From Bordetella genomosp. 7 (GTDB lineage Bacteria; Pseudomonadota; Gammaproteobacteria; Burkholderiales; Burkholderiaceae_B): 64,000 nucleotides of DNA. The translations under genes and the position numbers were made by a program. The notes beneath the pieces are model-generated. The model did no database searches. It had not been told where the DNA came from and was given only the letters and a program-made list of their open reading frames with translations. Shown here piece by piece: positions 50,640 to 59,603 of the stretch. Numbering within the stretch: the first letter of the stretch is position 1; each line of letters opens with the position of its first letter. The DNA is taken from NCBI RefSeq assembly GCF_002261265.1, contig NZ_NEVK01000003.1, forward strand, positions 620,001 through 684,000, in the 5' to 3' direction.

Positions 50640-52103
50640 ATGTCAAATGAGCAACTCATGGCCGGCACGGCCGTCGGAAGACAGCAGCCATCCGGCAGTT
50701 TCGTAGAACGTTTCTCGCAGGCCGTTGTCGCCTGGTCTGAAAAGTGGTTTCCCGACGCCTATGTCTTCGTCGTGGTGGCCTGCGCGGTTGTCGGCGTGGG
50801 CGCCATACAGCACGGCGGCGATCCCCTGGCCGTCAGCCAGGCATTTGGAGAAGGGTTCTGGAGCATTATTCCGTTCACAATGCAGATGGCGCTGGTGGCG
50901 ATCACCGGCTATGTCCTGGCAATGTCGCCGCCGGTCGCATGGATGCTGCGCGCGCTTGCGCGCGTGCCGTCCACATCGCGCGGCGCGGTCGTCTTCATCG
51001 GCACGCTCAGCATACTGTTGTCGCTGGTCAACTGGGGGCTGAGCCTGATCTTCTCGGGATTGCTGGTGCGCGAGATGGCGCGCCGGACAGATCTCCGGCT
51101 GGATTACCGGGCTGCGGGCGCGGCGGGCTATCTGGGCCTGGGGTGTGGCTTCACGCTGGGGATGAGCTCCTCGGCGGCACAGCTGCAGGCCACGCCTGCA
51201 AGCATTCCGGCGTCGCTCATGCCGATTACCGGCGTAATCGAATTTTCGCAAACCATCCTGACGTGGCAGAACCTGGTGGTGGTAGTTCTGGTGACGGCCG
51301 TTTCCGCGCTGGTGTGCTACTTCACGACCCCCAGCGCCGAAAACACCAAGACAGCGCAGGACCTGGGCGTGGACCTGACCCAGGACAAGCTGGCCGCCGC
51401 GCAGCGCCAGCGCCCCGGCGACTACCTGGAATTCAGCCCCTTGTTGACCATTGCTGTGCTTCTGCTGGCCGCCGGCTGGCTGTACGGCAAGTTCAGCAGC
51501 GGCAATCCGCTTATCACCTTGTCGCAGCTGAATACCTATAACTTCGTATTCCTGCTGCTGGGCCTGCTGTTGCATTGGCGGCCCCGCAGCTTTCTGGAAA
51601 GCTTCGGCCGGGCGATGCCCAGCATCGGCGGTGTACTGCTGCAGTTCCCTTTTTATGGCGGCATCGGCTATGTGCTTACTAAAGTGGTGAACACACACGG
51701 CCACACGCTGTCGGATGCGATCGCGACGTGGTTTGTAAGCCTTGCACACGACAGCACGATATTCACCATCCTGGTGAGCATCTACTCGGCGTTCCTGGGC
51801 TTCTTCATTCCCTCGGCCGGCGGCAAATGGGTGATCGAGGCGCCGTACATCATGGACGCGGCAAACCAGATCCAGGCGCACCTGGGTTGGACGGTGATGG
51901 TCTACAACATCGCCGAAACGCTGCCGAACTTCATCAATCCGTTCTGGATGCTGCCGCTGTTGGGCATTCTGCGGCTGAAATCCAAAGATCTGGTGGGGTA
52001 CACCGCCATGCAGTTCCTGGTGCATTTCCCGATCGTGATCGCCGTCGCTGCCATCCTCATGCACACCTTCACCTACATCCCGCCCGTCATCCCGGGTCAG
52101 TGA
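50640..52103 (+). CDS. AtoE-type short-chain fatty acid transporter family membrane protein
   Basis: 487 residues, about twelve helices. It matches the TIGR00366/AtoE group: FPDAYVFVVVACAVVGVG, FGEGFWSIIPFTMQMALVAITGYVLAMSPPV and FFIPSAGGKWVIEAPYIMDAANQIQ. It is an inner-membrane uptake permease for a small carboxylate. GGAG 6 bases before ATG 50640. The preceding gene ends 30 bases upstream. Confidence 0.87.
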   Translation: MSNEQLMAGTAVGRQQPSGSFVERFSQAVVAWSEKWFPDAYVFVVVACAVVGVGAIQHGGDPLAVSQAFGEGFWSIIPFTMQMALVAITGYVLAMSPPVAWMLRALARVPSTSRGAVVFIGTLSILLSLVNWGLSLIFSGLLVREMARRTDLRLDYRAAGAAGYLGLGCGFTLGMSSSAAQLQATPASIPASLMPITGVIEFSQTILTWQNLVVVVLVTAVSALVCYFTTPSAENTKTAQDLGVDLTQDKLAAAQRQRPGDYLEFSPLLTIAVLLLAAGWLYGKFSSGNPLITLSQLNTYNFVFLLLGLLLHWRPRSFLESFGRAMPSIGGVLLQFPFYGGIGYVLTKVVNTHGHTLSDAIATWFVSLAHDSTIFTILVSIYSAFLGFFIPSAGGKWVIEAPYIMDAANQIQAHLGWTVMVYNIAETLPNFINPFWMLPLLGILRLKSKDLVGYTAMQFLVHFPIVIAVAAILMHTFTYIPPVIPGQ

Positions 52104-52122
52104 CTTTTCGCTTTGCAGAGCC

Positions 52123-53739
52123 ATGAATACACAGCATATCGTCAACGAACCCATTCTCGATTACCGGCCGGAAAGCCCGGAACGCAGGCATCTGGAGCAG
52201 GCACTCGAAACGCTGCGCGGAGGCGACGCGAAAGTCCCGCTCGTGATCGGGGGGCAACGCATGTTGGGCGCCCGATCACGCGTGCTGACATGTCCGCACG
52301 AACACGCGCGCGCGTTGTGCACGGTGGGTCAGGCCGATGCGCAACTGGCTGCCACCGCCGTGCAGGCCGCGCTACGGGCGCAGCCCGCATGGTCGGCCAT
52401 GCCATTTAACGAGCGGGCCGCAATCTTCCTGAGGGCCGCCGAACTGCTTGCGGGGCCCTGGCGGCAGAAGCTCAATGCGGCCACCATGGCCGGCCAGAGC
52501 AAGACCGTGCACCAGGCAGAGATCGATTCGGCCTGCGAACTGATCGATTTTCTGCGCTTCAACGTGGTCTTCGCCGAGCGCCTTCAGCAGATTCAGCCTC
52601 TATCGGTAAACAGCGCCAGCAACTCGCTGGAATATCGGCCGCTCGAAGGGTTTGTCTATGCAGTGTCGCCGTTCAACTTCACCGCCATCGGCGGCAACCT
52701 GCCATGTGCGCCAGCGCTCATGGGCAATACCGTGGTCTGGAAACCCGCGTTTTCAGCGTCGTTGAGCAACTACCTGATAATGGAATTGCTCGAGGCGGCG
52801 GGCCTGCCGCCCGGCGTCATCAACTTCGTGCCGGGCGATTCGTCCGCGGTCTCTGCCGCAGTGTTGCGGTCCGCCGATTTCGCCGGATTGCACTTCACCG
52901 GATCGACAGCTGTGTTCGATGCCTTGTGGCAACAGGTTGCCCGGAATCTGCCGGAGTATCGAACGTATCCCCGGCTGGTGGGCGAAACGGGCGGCAAGGA
53001 CTTCGTAGTGGCGCATGCCTCGGCCGATGCGCGGGAATTGGCCGTGGCGCTGTTGCGCGGCGCGTTCGAATACCAGGGCCAGAAGTGCAGCGCGGCCTCG
53101 CGCGCCTATATCCCGGCTACCCTGTGGCCGCGCGTCAAAGAGGCCCTGCTGGACGACCTGGCCACCGTGCGCATGGGTGACGTGGCCGATTTCGGGGTGT
53201 TCATGGGAGCCGTCATCGACCGCAAGGCGTACGAGCGCATCATGGGCCATATCGATCGCGCGCCCGCGCAGGGAAGCACCGTACTGGCCGGCGGCAAAGG
53301 CGACGACCGGGTGGGCTATTTCATCGAGCCGACGGTCATCCAGGTATCCGACCCCAAAGCCATCACCATGCAGGAAGAGATCTTCGGGCCGGTGTTGTCG
53401 GTGTACGTGTATCCCGACGAGCGCTGGCACGACGTCATCGAACTGGTGGATCAGACCAGCCCGTACGCGCTGACCGGCGCCGTCTTCGCCAACGATCGCC
53501 ATGCCATTGCACAGGCGCGCGCCGGCTTGCGGCATGCGGCCGGCAACTTCTACATCAACGACAAACCCACCGGCGCGGTGGTCGGCCAACAGCCGTTCGG
53601 CGGCGCCCGGCGCAGTGGCACCAATGATAAAGCCGGCTCGATGCTCAACCTGCAGCGATGGGTGTCGCCGCGCACGATCAAGGAAACCTGGGTGCCGCCG
53701 ATGCAATACGGCTACCCGTCCATGGGCGATGCGGGATAG
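52123..53739 (+). CDS. Aldehyde dehydrogenase of the 1-pyrroline-5-carboxylate dehydrogenase type
   Basis: 538 residues. SPFNFTAIGGNLPCAPALMGN and VWKPAFSASLSNYLIMELLEAAGLPPGVINFVPG, catalytic Glu in LVGETGGKDF and catalytic Cys in YQGQKCSAASR. This sub-group converts glutamate semialdehyde (P5C) to glutamate with NAD. It could act on another semialdehyde. It lies 19 bases after the AtoE gene, so both belong to the molybdopterin operon. Confidence 0.9.
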   Translation: MNTQHIVNEPILDYRPESPERRHLEQALETLRGGDAKVPLVIGGQRMLGARSRVLTCPHEHARALCTVGQADAQLAATAVQAALRAQPAWSAMPFNERAAIFLRAAELLAGPWRQKLNAATMAGQSKTVHQAEIDSACELIDFLRFNVVFAERLQQIQPLSVNSASNSLEYRPLEGFVYAVSPFNFTAIGGNLPCAPALMGNTVVWKPAFSASLSNYLIMELLEAAGLPPGVINFVPGDSSAVSAAVLRSADFAGLHFTGSTAVFDALWQQVARNLPEYRTYPRLVGETGGKDFVVAHASADARELAVALLRGAFEYQGQKCSAASRAYIPATLWPRVKEALLDDLATVRMGDVADFGVFMGAVIDRKAYERIMGHIDRAPAQGSTVLAGGKGDDRVGYFIEPTVIQVSDPKAITMQEEIFGPVLSVYVYPDERWHDVIELVDQTSPYALTGAVFANDRHAIAQARAGLRHAAGNFYINDKPTGAVVGQQPFGGARRSGTNDKAGSMLNLQRWVSPRTIKETWVPPMQYGYPSMGDAG

Positions 53740-53773
53740 CCCGGGGCAGGGTGCTGCCGGTCGGGGCCGGCCG

Positions 53774-53792
53774 GCAGCGCGTGACACACTAC
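53774..53792. promoter_or_regulatory. GntR-type operator, third copy, ahead of the GntR gene
   Basis: GCAGCGCGTGACACACTAC, identical to site 1 (47174-47192) except at the second base. It lies 59 bases before the regulator start, as expected for autoregulation. Confidence 0.75.
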
Positions 53793-53850
53793 CTTGTGGG
53801 GTTTGCTAAAGTACGGGTCCAGGAAGTTCGCACCACACGGAGGTAGCTGC

Positions 53851-54516
53851 ATGGCCCGGATGGCGCCGCCCGCTAATCTTAGGGAATCGGTAATCGCACA
53901 GTTGCGCTCGCAGATCGTCACGGGCGCCGTGGCGCCGGGCAAGATCTATTCGGTTCCCAGCCTGGCCAGCGAGCTGGGCATCTCGACCACGCCGGTGCGC
54001 GAGGCACTGCTCGAGCTCAGCCGCGCCGGCCTGGTAGAACCTATGCGCAATCGCGGCTTCCGTGTCCAGGAAATCACCGAACAGGACCTGGAAAACCATT
54101 TTGACGTGCGCGTCATGCTCGAGTCAGGCGCCCTGGTTGCCCTGGCGCGCAAAGGCCTTACAGATACCGGGCCGCTGGTGGCATTGGCCGACGATGTCGC
54201 CCGGGCGGTGCGGGACGAAAACGTGGGCGAATACATCGAAACCGACCGACGTTTCCACGAGGCGCTGGTGGCGCGTGCCGGCAATCCGCTGTTGACGCGC
54301 ATGATCATGGACTTGCGCGCCGACATGCGGCTGTATGGCATCAATTCGGCAGAAGGGCGCGAGCGCCAGCGCGCATCCGTCGACGAGCACTACCAGATGA
54401 TCGAGCTGGCAGCGCAGCGCCGATGCGATGACATCGCCGAACTGATCACGCGTCACATACAGTCGTGGAAACCGCTGTTCGCCACCGCCTTGCAAAGGGG
54501 GTCTGCCGACCGCTGA
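53851..54516 (+). CDS. GntR-family (FCD type) regulator of the molybdopterin operon
   Basis: 221 residues. Winged HTH ([55 protein letters not shown]) and a C-terminal FCD helical domain ([45 protein letters not shown]). FCD proteins bind acid effectors with a metal. Start ATG 53851 has GGAGG 7 bases upstream; the longer frame from 53794 would start inside the promoter. Target sites are the 19-bp repeats at 47174, 47209 and 53774. Confidence 0.92.
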   Translation: MARMAPPANLRESVIAQLRSQIVTGAVAPGKIYSVPSLASELGISTTPVREALLELSRAGLVEPMRNRGFRVQEITEQDLENHFDVRVMLESGALVALARKGLTDTGPLVALADDVARAVRDENVGEYIETDRRFHEALVARAGNPLLTRMIMDLRADMRLYGINSAEGRERQRASVDEHYQMIELAAQRRCDDIAELITRHIQSWKPLFATALQRGSADR

Positions 54517-54616
54517 GCCGGCCCGGATGGCCCCGGCGCCGCTCCCGGCCCGCCGTGCCCCTGAAGCAGTTGCTAGAATGCGTGCCGGCTTTTTTTCCAT
54601 ACACCGGCTCGCAACC

Positions 54617-55174
54617 ATGAATCAATCGTCTTCTCCCCGCCTGGGCATCCTGCCCGGGCTGATCTTCAGTTCCCGCTGGCTCCAGTTGCCTCTGTACCTG
54701 GGCCTCATCGTCGCGCAGGGCGTCTATGTATTCCTGTTCCTGAAAGAGCTCTGGCATCTCGTCACCCATACCCAGAGCTTTGGTGAACTGGACGTCATGC
54801 TCATCGTCCTGGGCCTGATCGATGTCGTCATGATCTCGAACCTGCTCGTCATGGTGATCGTGGGAGGCTACGAAACCTTTGTATCGCGCCTGCGCCTGCA
54901 AGGGCATCCCGACCAGCCCGAATGGCTAAGTCACGTCAATGCCAGCGTGCTCAAGGTGAAGCTCGCCATGGCCATCATCGGCATTTCTTCCATCCACCTG
55001 CTGCGCACGTTCATCGAAGCCGGCAACATCGGCGCGCCCGGCGCCCGACTGACCGAATCCGGCGTCATGTGGCAGACCATCATCCACGTGGTGTTCATCC
55101 TGTCGGCAGTCGGCATTGCCTACGTCGACAAGCTGATGGCCCGGCTGGGCGGCAACGGCCATGCTGCCCATTAA
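54617..55174 (+). CDS. UPF0114 (YqhA/TIGR00645) membrane protein
   Basis: 185 residues, about four helices. The family stretches [28 protein letters not shown] and [28 protein letters not shown] and [17 protein letters not shown] are clear. Function unknown. ATG 54617 gives the family N-terminus. The gene sits alone between the GntR gene and the convergent hydrolase gene. Confidence 0.92.
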   Translation: MNQSSSPRLGILPGLIFSSRWLQLPLYLGLIVAQGVYVFLFLKELWHLVTHTQSFGELDVMLIVLGLIDVVMISNLLVMVIVGGYETFVSRLRLQGHPDQPEWLSHVNASVLKVKLAMAIIGISSIHLLRTFIEAGNIGAPGARLTESGVMWQTIIHVVFILSAVGIAYVDKLMARLGGNGHAAH

Positions 55175-55198
55175 CTAACGCGGGCGGGAGCAGGGCGT

Positions 55199-56035
55199 CT
55201 ACCCGGCCACGAGTGCCGACAGGCGGCCGCCCAGGTGTCCGCCCGGGTCGGCGAGGTCCAGCACGATGTCCATATGGTTGCGTCGCGCGACAGGTACGAG
55301 TTCCGCGGGCTGGCCGGTTTCGCGCAGCTTCCGGTACAGGGCGTGCGCCTGTCTCGTGAACGGGGGCGTCTCGTCCATGCCGTAAGCGATGACGCGCAGG
55401 GGGCCTTCATGCTGGACCGCATCCATCGGCGTCCAGGTGCGCGCTTCGGCGTGCGTCATCTGCGCTTCGTCTTTGAGGAAACTGTCAGGAATGCCGGATA
55501 GGTCATAAATGCCACTGACCAGCAGCATGCCGCGCAACGAAGGAAGCCGCGTGCCCGCGGGTTCGCAGGTGCCCGTGGCGGCGAGATAAGAAACCAGATG
55601 TGCACCGGCCGAATGTCCACTGGCCGTCATCCTGTCTGGCGCGGCGCCGAATGCCTCGGCATGGTCCTGCAGCCAGCAGGCGGCGCGGCGCACCTGGTCC
55701 ACGATCGCCGGCAGGCGCACGCCGGGCATGAGGTCATATTCGACGAGGGCTGCAATTCCGCCTGCCGCAATAACTGGCGCGGCCACCAGTCGGTAGTTCA
55801 CTTTTTCTCCGGAGCGCCAATAGCCCCCGTGGACCAATATGTGCAAGGGGGCGCCCGCTTGCGGGCTGCCGGGAAACACCAGATCCAGCGTTTCGCGCTT
55901 TCCCGTTCCGTAAGGAACATCGGGGCGCACGGTGCAACGCGAGCCTAGCGCTTGACTGCGCTCGGCGAACTCCGAGGCGATGTTGTCGAAGTCGGGCACG
56001 AAGTCCCGGATGCGATAGGCGTCGGTGCCTGTCAT
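55199..56035 (-). CDS. Alpha/beta hydrolase, arylformamidase-like
   Basis: 278 residues. VHGGYWRSGEKVNY (oxyanion-hole HGG), GHSAGAHLVSYLA with the nucleophile Ser, and a C-terminal RRNHMDIVLDL with catalytic His. The HGGYW pattern is seen in kynurenine formamidases and carboxylesterases. Third gene of the minus-strand set with the aldehyde and alcohol dehydrogenases (43-base gap), so it may hydrolyse an ester, amide or lactone in that pathway. Confidence 0.85.
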   Translation of the reverse strand: MTGTDAYRIRDFVPDFDNIASEFAERSQALGSRCTVRPDVPYGTGKRETLDLVFPGSPQAGAPLHILVHGGYWRSGEKVNYRLVAAPVIAAGGIAALVEYDLMPGVRLPAIVDQVRRAACWLQDHAEAFGAAPDRMTASGHSAGAHLVSYLAATGTCEPAGTRLPSLRGMLLVSGIYDLSGIPDSFLKDEAQMTHAEARTWTPMDAVQHEGPLRVIAYGMDETPPFTRQAHALYRKLRETGQPAELVPVARRNHMDIVLDLADPGGHLGGRLSALVAG

Positions 56036-56078
56036 TCCTGTCTCCGCAGCGTTCCGTAACCGATTGGGACGTCGAAGG

Positions 56079-57539
56079 CTAGAAGTCTACGGCGTAATAC
56101 TTGGGTTCGGTGAATTCCAGAATACCCGTGACGCCGCCTTCGCGCCCGAGTCCGCTCTGTTTTACTCCACCAAAAGGGGCGGCGGGGTCGGACACCAGGC
56201 CGCGGTTGATGCCCAGCATGCCGGTTTCCAGTCGCTTCCCCAGCCGCATCGCGCGCGGAATATCGCGCGTGTACAGGTAGGCCGCCAGTCCGTATTCGGT
56301 GTTATTGGCCATGGTCACCATCTCGTCTTCCGTGTCGAACCGGTAAACGGGCGCCACAGGGCCAAAGATCTCTTCCTGTGAGATGGCGGCGGCGGCGGGC
56401 ACGTTGACCAGCACGGTGGGTGGATAAAAGAAGCCGGGGCCCTGCAGCGGGGCCCCTCCGGTGGTGGCCTGCGCGCCATGGCGCACCGCCGACGACACCA
56501 GGCGGTCTATCTTCTGGACGGCCGCGGGCGTGATCATGGGGCCGCATTGGGTTCGCGGATCATAGCCGGCGCCGACCCGCAAGCGCGCCATGCGGGCGGT
56601 CAACCCTTCGACGAACGCATCGTGGATGCCAGCCTGCACATAGAAGCGGTTGGCCGCTGTGCAGGCTTCGCCGGCATTGCGCATTTTGGCCACCATTGCG
56701 CCGTCCAACGCCGCGTCAAGATCCGCATCGTCCATGATGATGAACGGCGCGTTGCCGCCCAGCTCCATCGAGCAGCTGATTACGTGCCTGCCGGCTTCTG
56801 CCAGCAACAGTCGCCCCACCGAGGTCGAGCCCGTAAACGACAGCTTGCGCACCCGGGCGTCCGCCAGCATGGCGTTGGTGAGCTCGCCCGGCGATTGAGT
56901 GGTCAGGACATTGACGACCCCCGGCGGCACCCCGGCCTCTTCGCCCAGCCGCGCCATTGCGCAGGCAGTCAGGGGGGTCTCCAGCGCGGGTTTTAGCACC
57001 ACGGTACAGCCTGCCGCCAGGGCCGGAGCAATCTTGCGGGCGGCCATGGCTGCCGGAAAATTCCAGGGTGTGATGAGCACGGCTATGCCGATGGGCTCGT
57101 GGTCGACCAATATGGTGTGTGATCCGGAAGGTGTGCGGCGATACTCGCCCTGGATGCGCGACGCTTCTTCCGAATACCAGCGGAAGAATTCGGCCGCGTA
57201 GGCCACTTCGCCACGCGCATCGGCCAGGGTCTTGCCATTTTCCAGCGAAATCAGCGTAGCAAGGGCGTCGGCATGTTCGGTCATCAGATGGAACCAGCGG
57301 CGCAGGATCTCCGCGCGGTGGCGCGCTGGCGTGGCGCGCCAGCCCGGGGCTGCCCCCGCTGCTGCATCGATAGCCGCCGTGGCATCTGCGATGCCGGCGT
57401 CCGCGATCTCTGTCAGCGTATCCCCAGTGGACGGATTTACCACCGGAACGCCGCGGCGTGGCAACCACTGCCCGTCGATGTACAGGCCTTGGGAATGCAG
57501 CAGGGGGTCGGCGTAGCCGGTCAGTTCGGGCAAAGGCAT
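56079..57539 (-). CDS. NAD(P)-dependent aldehyde dehydrogenase, succinate-semialdehyde-dehydrogenase-like
   Basis: 486 residues. ITPWNFPAAMAARKIAPALAAGCTVVLKPA, catalytic Glu in CSMELGGNAPF, catalytic Cys in NAGEACTAANR and C-terminal PFGGVKQSGLGREGG. The GabD group is the nearest by eye. ATG 57539 has a GGAGA upstream; the frame is open to 57596. It follows the iron-type alcohol dehydrogenase (40-base gap), so the pair may turn an alcohol into an acid, for example 4-hydroxybutyrate to succinate. Confidence 0.87.
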   Translation of the reverse strand: MPLPELTGYADPLLHSQGLYIDGQWLPRRGVPVVNPSTGDTLTEIADAGIADATAAIDAAAGAAPGWRATPARHRAEILRRWFHLMTEHADALATLISLENGKTLADARGEVAYAAEFFRWYSEEASRIQGEYRRTPSGSHTILVDHEPIGIAVLITPWNFPAAMAARKIAPALAAGCTVVLKPALETPLTACAMARLGEEAGVPPGVVNVLTTQSPGELTNAMLADARVRKLSFTGSTSVGRLLLAEAGRHVISCSMELGGNAPFIIMDDADLDAALDGAMVAKMRNAGEACTAANRFYVQAGIHDAFVEGLTARMARLRVGAGYDPRTQCGPMITPAAVQKIDRLVSSAVRHGAQATTGGAPLQGPGFFYPPTVLVNVPAAAAISQEEIFGPVAPVYRFDTEDEMVTMANNTEYGLAAYLYTRDIPRAMRLGKRLETGMLGINRGLVSDPAAPFGGVKQSGLGREGGVTGILEFTEPKYYAVDF

Positions 57540-57579
57540 GATGCGCGGATCTCCAGACGGTAAGTGCATGATCAAAAGG

Positions 57580-58767
57580 TCATCGCGTGCCGGCATAGGC
57601 GACGTTGATCAGGCTGCGCATGTCTTCCGGCGGCAGGGCACGGGGGTTGTTCTGCACCAGTCGCGCAATGCTGCAACTCTGTTGCGCTACCCAGTCGATG
57701 TCGTGTTCCGCCAGCCCAAGGTCGCGCAGCGTGGGCGGAATGCCGATGCGTTCAAAGAGCCCGGCAATGGCCGGAATGACAGCGTGCTCATCCGGCAGGC
57801 GCAGGGTCTGGGCGATCTGGCGCAACTCAGTTTGGATGGCGGGCGTGTTCCACGCCATGACGTATGGAATCAGGCAGGCCACCCCTGCGCCGTGGGCTGT
57901 ATGAGTCAGCGCGCCGACGGGGTACTGTATGGCATGCGCGGCCGCAGTGCCGGCGGCGCCGAACGCCAGCCCTGCCAGGGTTGCGCCCATCATGAGCTTG
58001 GCGCGCGCCTGGCGGTCCGATCCGTCGCGGTACGCCGCTTCCAACCCTTCCCAAAGCAGCGCCATCGCACGCAATGCAAAGTGGTCGGACAAGGCGTTCT
58101 TGCCGACGAATACCCGCTCTTGCGCTATGCCTGGCGTGGCCTCGCGCGTGATCGCCGTAAATGCCTCGATGGCGTGCGTCATGGCGTCCGCGCCGGAAAT
58201 CGCTGTCAACCCGGGCGGGCAGCTTAGCGTGAGCTCGGGATCGCAAAGCGCGACGGTGGGCACCAGATAGGGGCTGGAAATACCCACCTTGAGGCTGCGT
58301 TCGCTATCGGACAGCACGGCGACCGGCGTGACTTCGGAGCCCGTGCCCGCGGTGGTGGGAAGGGCGATGACGGGCCGTATAGGGCCCGGCACCAGATGTT
58401 CGCCGTAGTAATCCTGCGGCGCACCGCCATGGGCGAGCAGAGTGGCCACGCATTTCGCCATGTCCAGGCACGATCCGCCTCCCACGCCGATCACCACCTC
58501 GGGCGCAAAATCGCGTGCCGCAGCGGCGCTGGCCTGGGCCGACTCCACGGGGACATCGGGCAGGGTGCTGCTATCAACTCGTACCGCCAGACCTTCCTGT
58601 TCGAGCTGCGCGACCATACCGTGCAGATCGTTATCGGCGGCGAGCCGTGCGTCGGTGATAAGTAGTGCCTTACGCCCCAATTTGCGGGCGATGCGCCCAA
58701 GCGCGTGCCGCTGGCCGTAGCCGAATATCAGCTCGCGGGGCGCCCGGACGGTGCCGTGCAGATTCAT
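57580..58767 (-). CDS. Iron-containing alcohol dehydrogenase
   Basis: 395 residues. NAD region VIGVGGGSCLDMAKCVA, PTTAGTGSEVTPVAVLSD and metal-binding GADAMTHAIEAF, and HAIQYPVGALTHTAHGAGVACL with the His ligands. Family III Fe-dependent dehydrogenase; 4-hydroxybutyrate or lactaldehyde dehydrogenases are near by look. ATG 58767 has GAGGAG 6 bases upstream; the frame is open to 58863. First gene of the minus-strand operon, divergent from the GntR gene. Confidence 0.9.
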   Translation of the reverse strand: MNLHGTVRAPRELIFGYGQRHALGRIARKLGRKALLITDARLAADNDLHGMVAQLEQEGLAVRVDSSTLPDVPVESAQASAAAARDFAPEVVIGVGGGSCLDMAKCVATLLAHGGAPQDYYGEHLVPGPIRPVIALPTTAGTGSEVTPVAVLSDSERSLKVGISSPYLVPTVALCDPELTLSCPPGLTAISGADAMTHAIEAFTAITREATPGIAQERVFVGKNALSDHFALRAMALLWEGLEAAYRDGSDRQARAKLMMGATLAGLAFGAAGTAAAHAIQYPVGALTHTAHGAGVACLIPYVMAWNTPAIQTELRQIAQTLRLPDEHAVIPAIAGLFERIGIPPTLRDLGLAEHDIDWVAQQSCSIARLVQNNPRALPPEDMRSLINVAYAGTR

Positions 58768-58822
58768 GAATAGCTCCTCGGGTGGCAACACGTGACGCCG
58801 CGATACTTCCGGCGCAAAAAAA

Positions 58823-58871
58823 ATCGTATATCGGATCGTATATGATATTTTATTTGACATCAAATATCATA
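58823..58871. promoter_or_regulatory. Palindromic operator with divergent promoters, GntR locus
   Basis: A perfect inverted repeat TATGATATTT (58841-58850) / AAATATCATA (58862-58871) is preceded by two direct copies of ATCGTATAT (58823-58831, 58835-58843). A minus-strand promoter TTGATG (58858-58863), 17 bases, TACGAT (58835-58840) overlaps the palindrome. A plus-strand TTGACA (58854-58859) has no good -10. The AT-rich block stands out in GC-rich DNA. Confidence 0.7.
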
Positions 58872-58916
58872 TCTGCAAAAATGCGGCCGCATAGAACGCA
58901 GTATCAGGAGATAAAC

Positions 58917-59603
58917 GTGGGATATGCAGCAGAACGACTGAACAAGCCAGCCGGCTTGCGGCCTGCCAGCATGGTTGACAATGTGTACGAGCACATCTAC
59001 CACAAGCTTATGGCGCTGGAGATCGCTCCAGGCGCGCGCATTCCCATCGATGTCCTGGCGCGTGAAATGGGGGTGTCGCAGACCCCGGTGCGCGAAGCGC
59101 TGAACCGGCTCGAACGCGAAGGCCTGGTGCGCAAGGAACATCTCATTGGCTATAGCGCCGCCCCGCAATGGACGCGCAAGCAGTTCGAGGATCTCTACGC
59201 CTTTCGCCTGTTGCTCGAACCCCAGGCTGCCAGGCTCGCGGCCAAGAACATGACACCCGAGGCACTGGAATCGCTGGAGCGGTCGGCGGCCGATATGGGT
59301 CATGGCGAGCCGCCGGTCGACCGCAACACGCGGTATTCGAGGTTTGCCCGGGCCGACGCGAACTTTCACGACGAAATCATGCAGATCGCCGGCAACGAGG
59401 TGATCCGCTCGACCTTGTTCAACCTGCATGTGCACCTGCACATTTTCCGTCTGATGTTCCATACACGCGTGACGCAGGAAGCCCTGCAGGAGCACGAGAC
59501 GCTGCTTTCCGCCTTCCGGGCCAACGACCCCGACGCAGCGCATTCGGCTATGTACGAGCACATACTCCGTTCGCGCGACAGGCTTCTTTCGGCTTTCGAA
59601 TGA
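58917..59603 (+). CDS. GntR-family (FadR/FCD) regulator
   Basis: 228 residues. HTH region VDNVYEHIYHKLMALEIAPGARIPIDVLAREMGVSQTPVREALNRLEREGLV, then an FCD helical domain. GTG 58917 is chosen: AGGAGA is 5 bases upstream, and an in-frame ATG at 58881 lies too close to the operator. Stop overlaps the ATG of the ABC ATPase (ATGA), so the regulator is the first gene of the transporter operon and probably represses both divergent sides via the palindrome at 58841-58871. Confidence 0.9.
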   Translation: MGYAAERLNKPAGLRPASMVDNVYEHIYHKLMALEIAPGARIPIDVLAREMGVSQTPVREALNRLEREGLVRKEHLIGYSAAPQWTRKQFEDLYAFRLLLEPQAARLAAKNMTPEALESLERSAADMGHGEPPVDRNTRYSRFARADANFHDEIMQIAGNEVIRSTLFNLHVHLHIFRLMFHTRVTQEALQEHETLLSAFRANDPDAAHSAMYEHILRSRDRLLSAFE

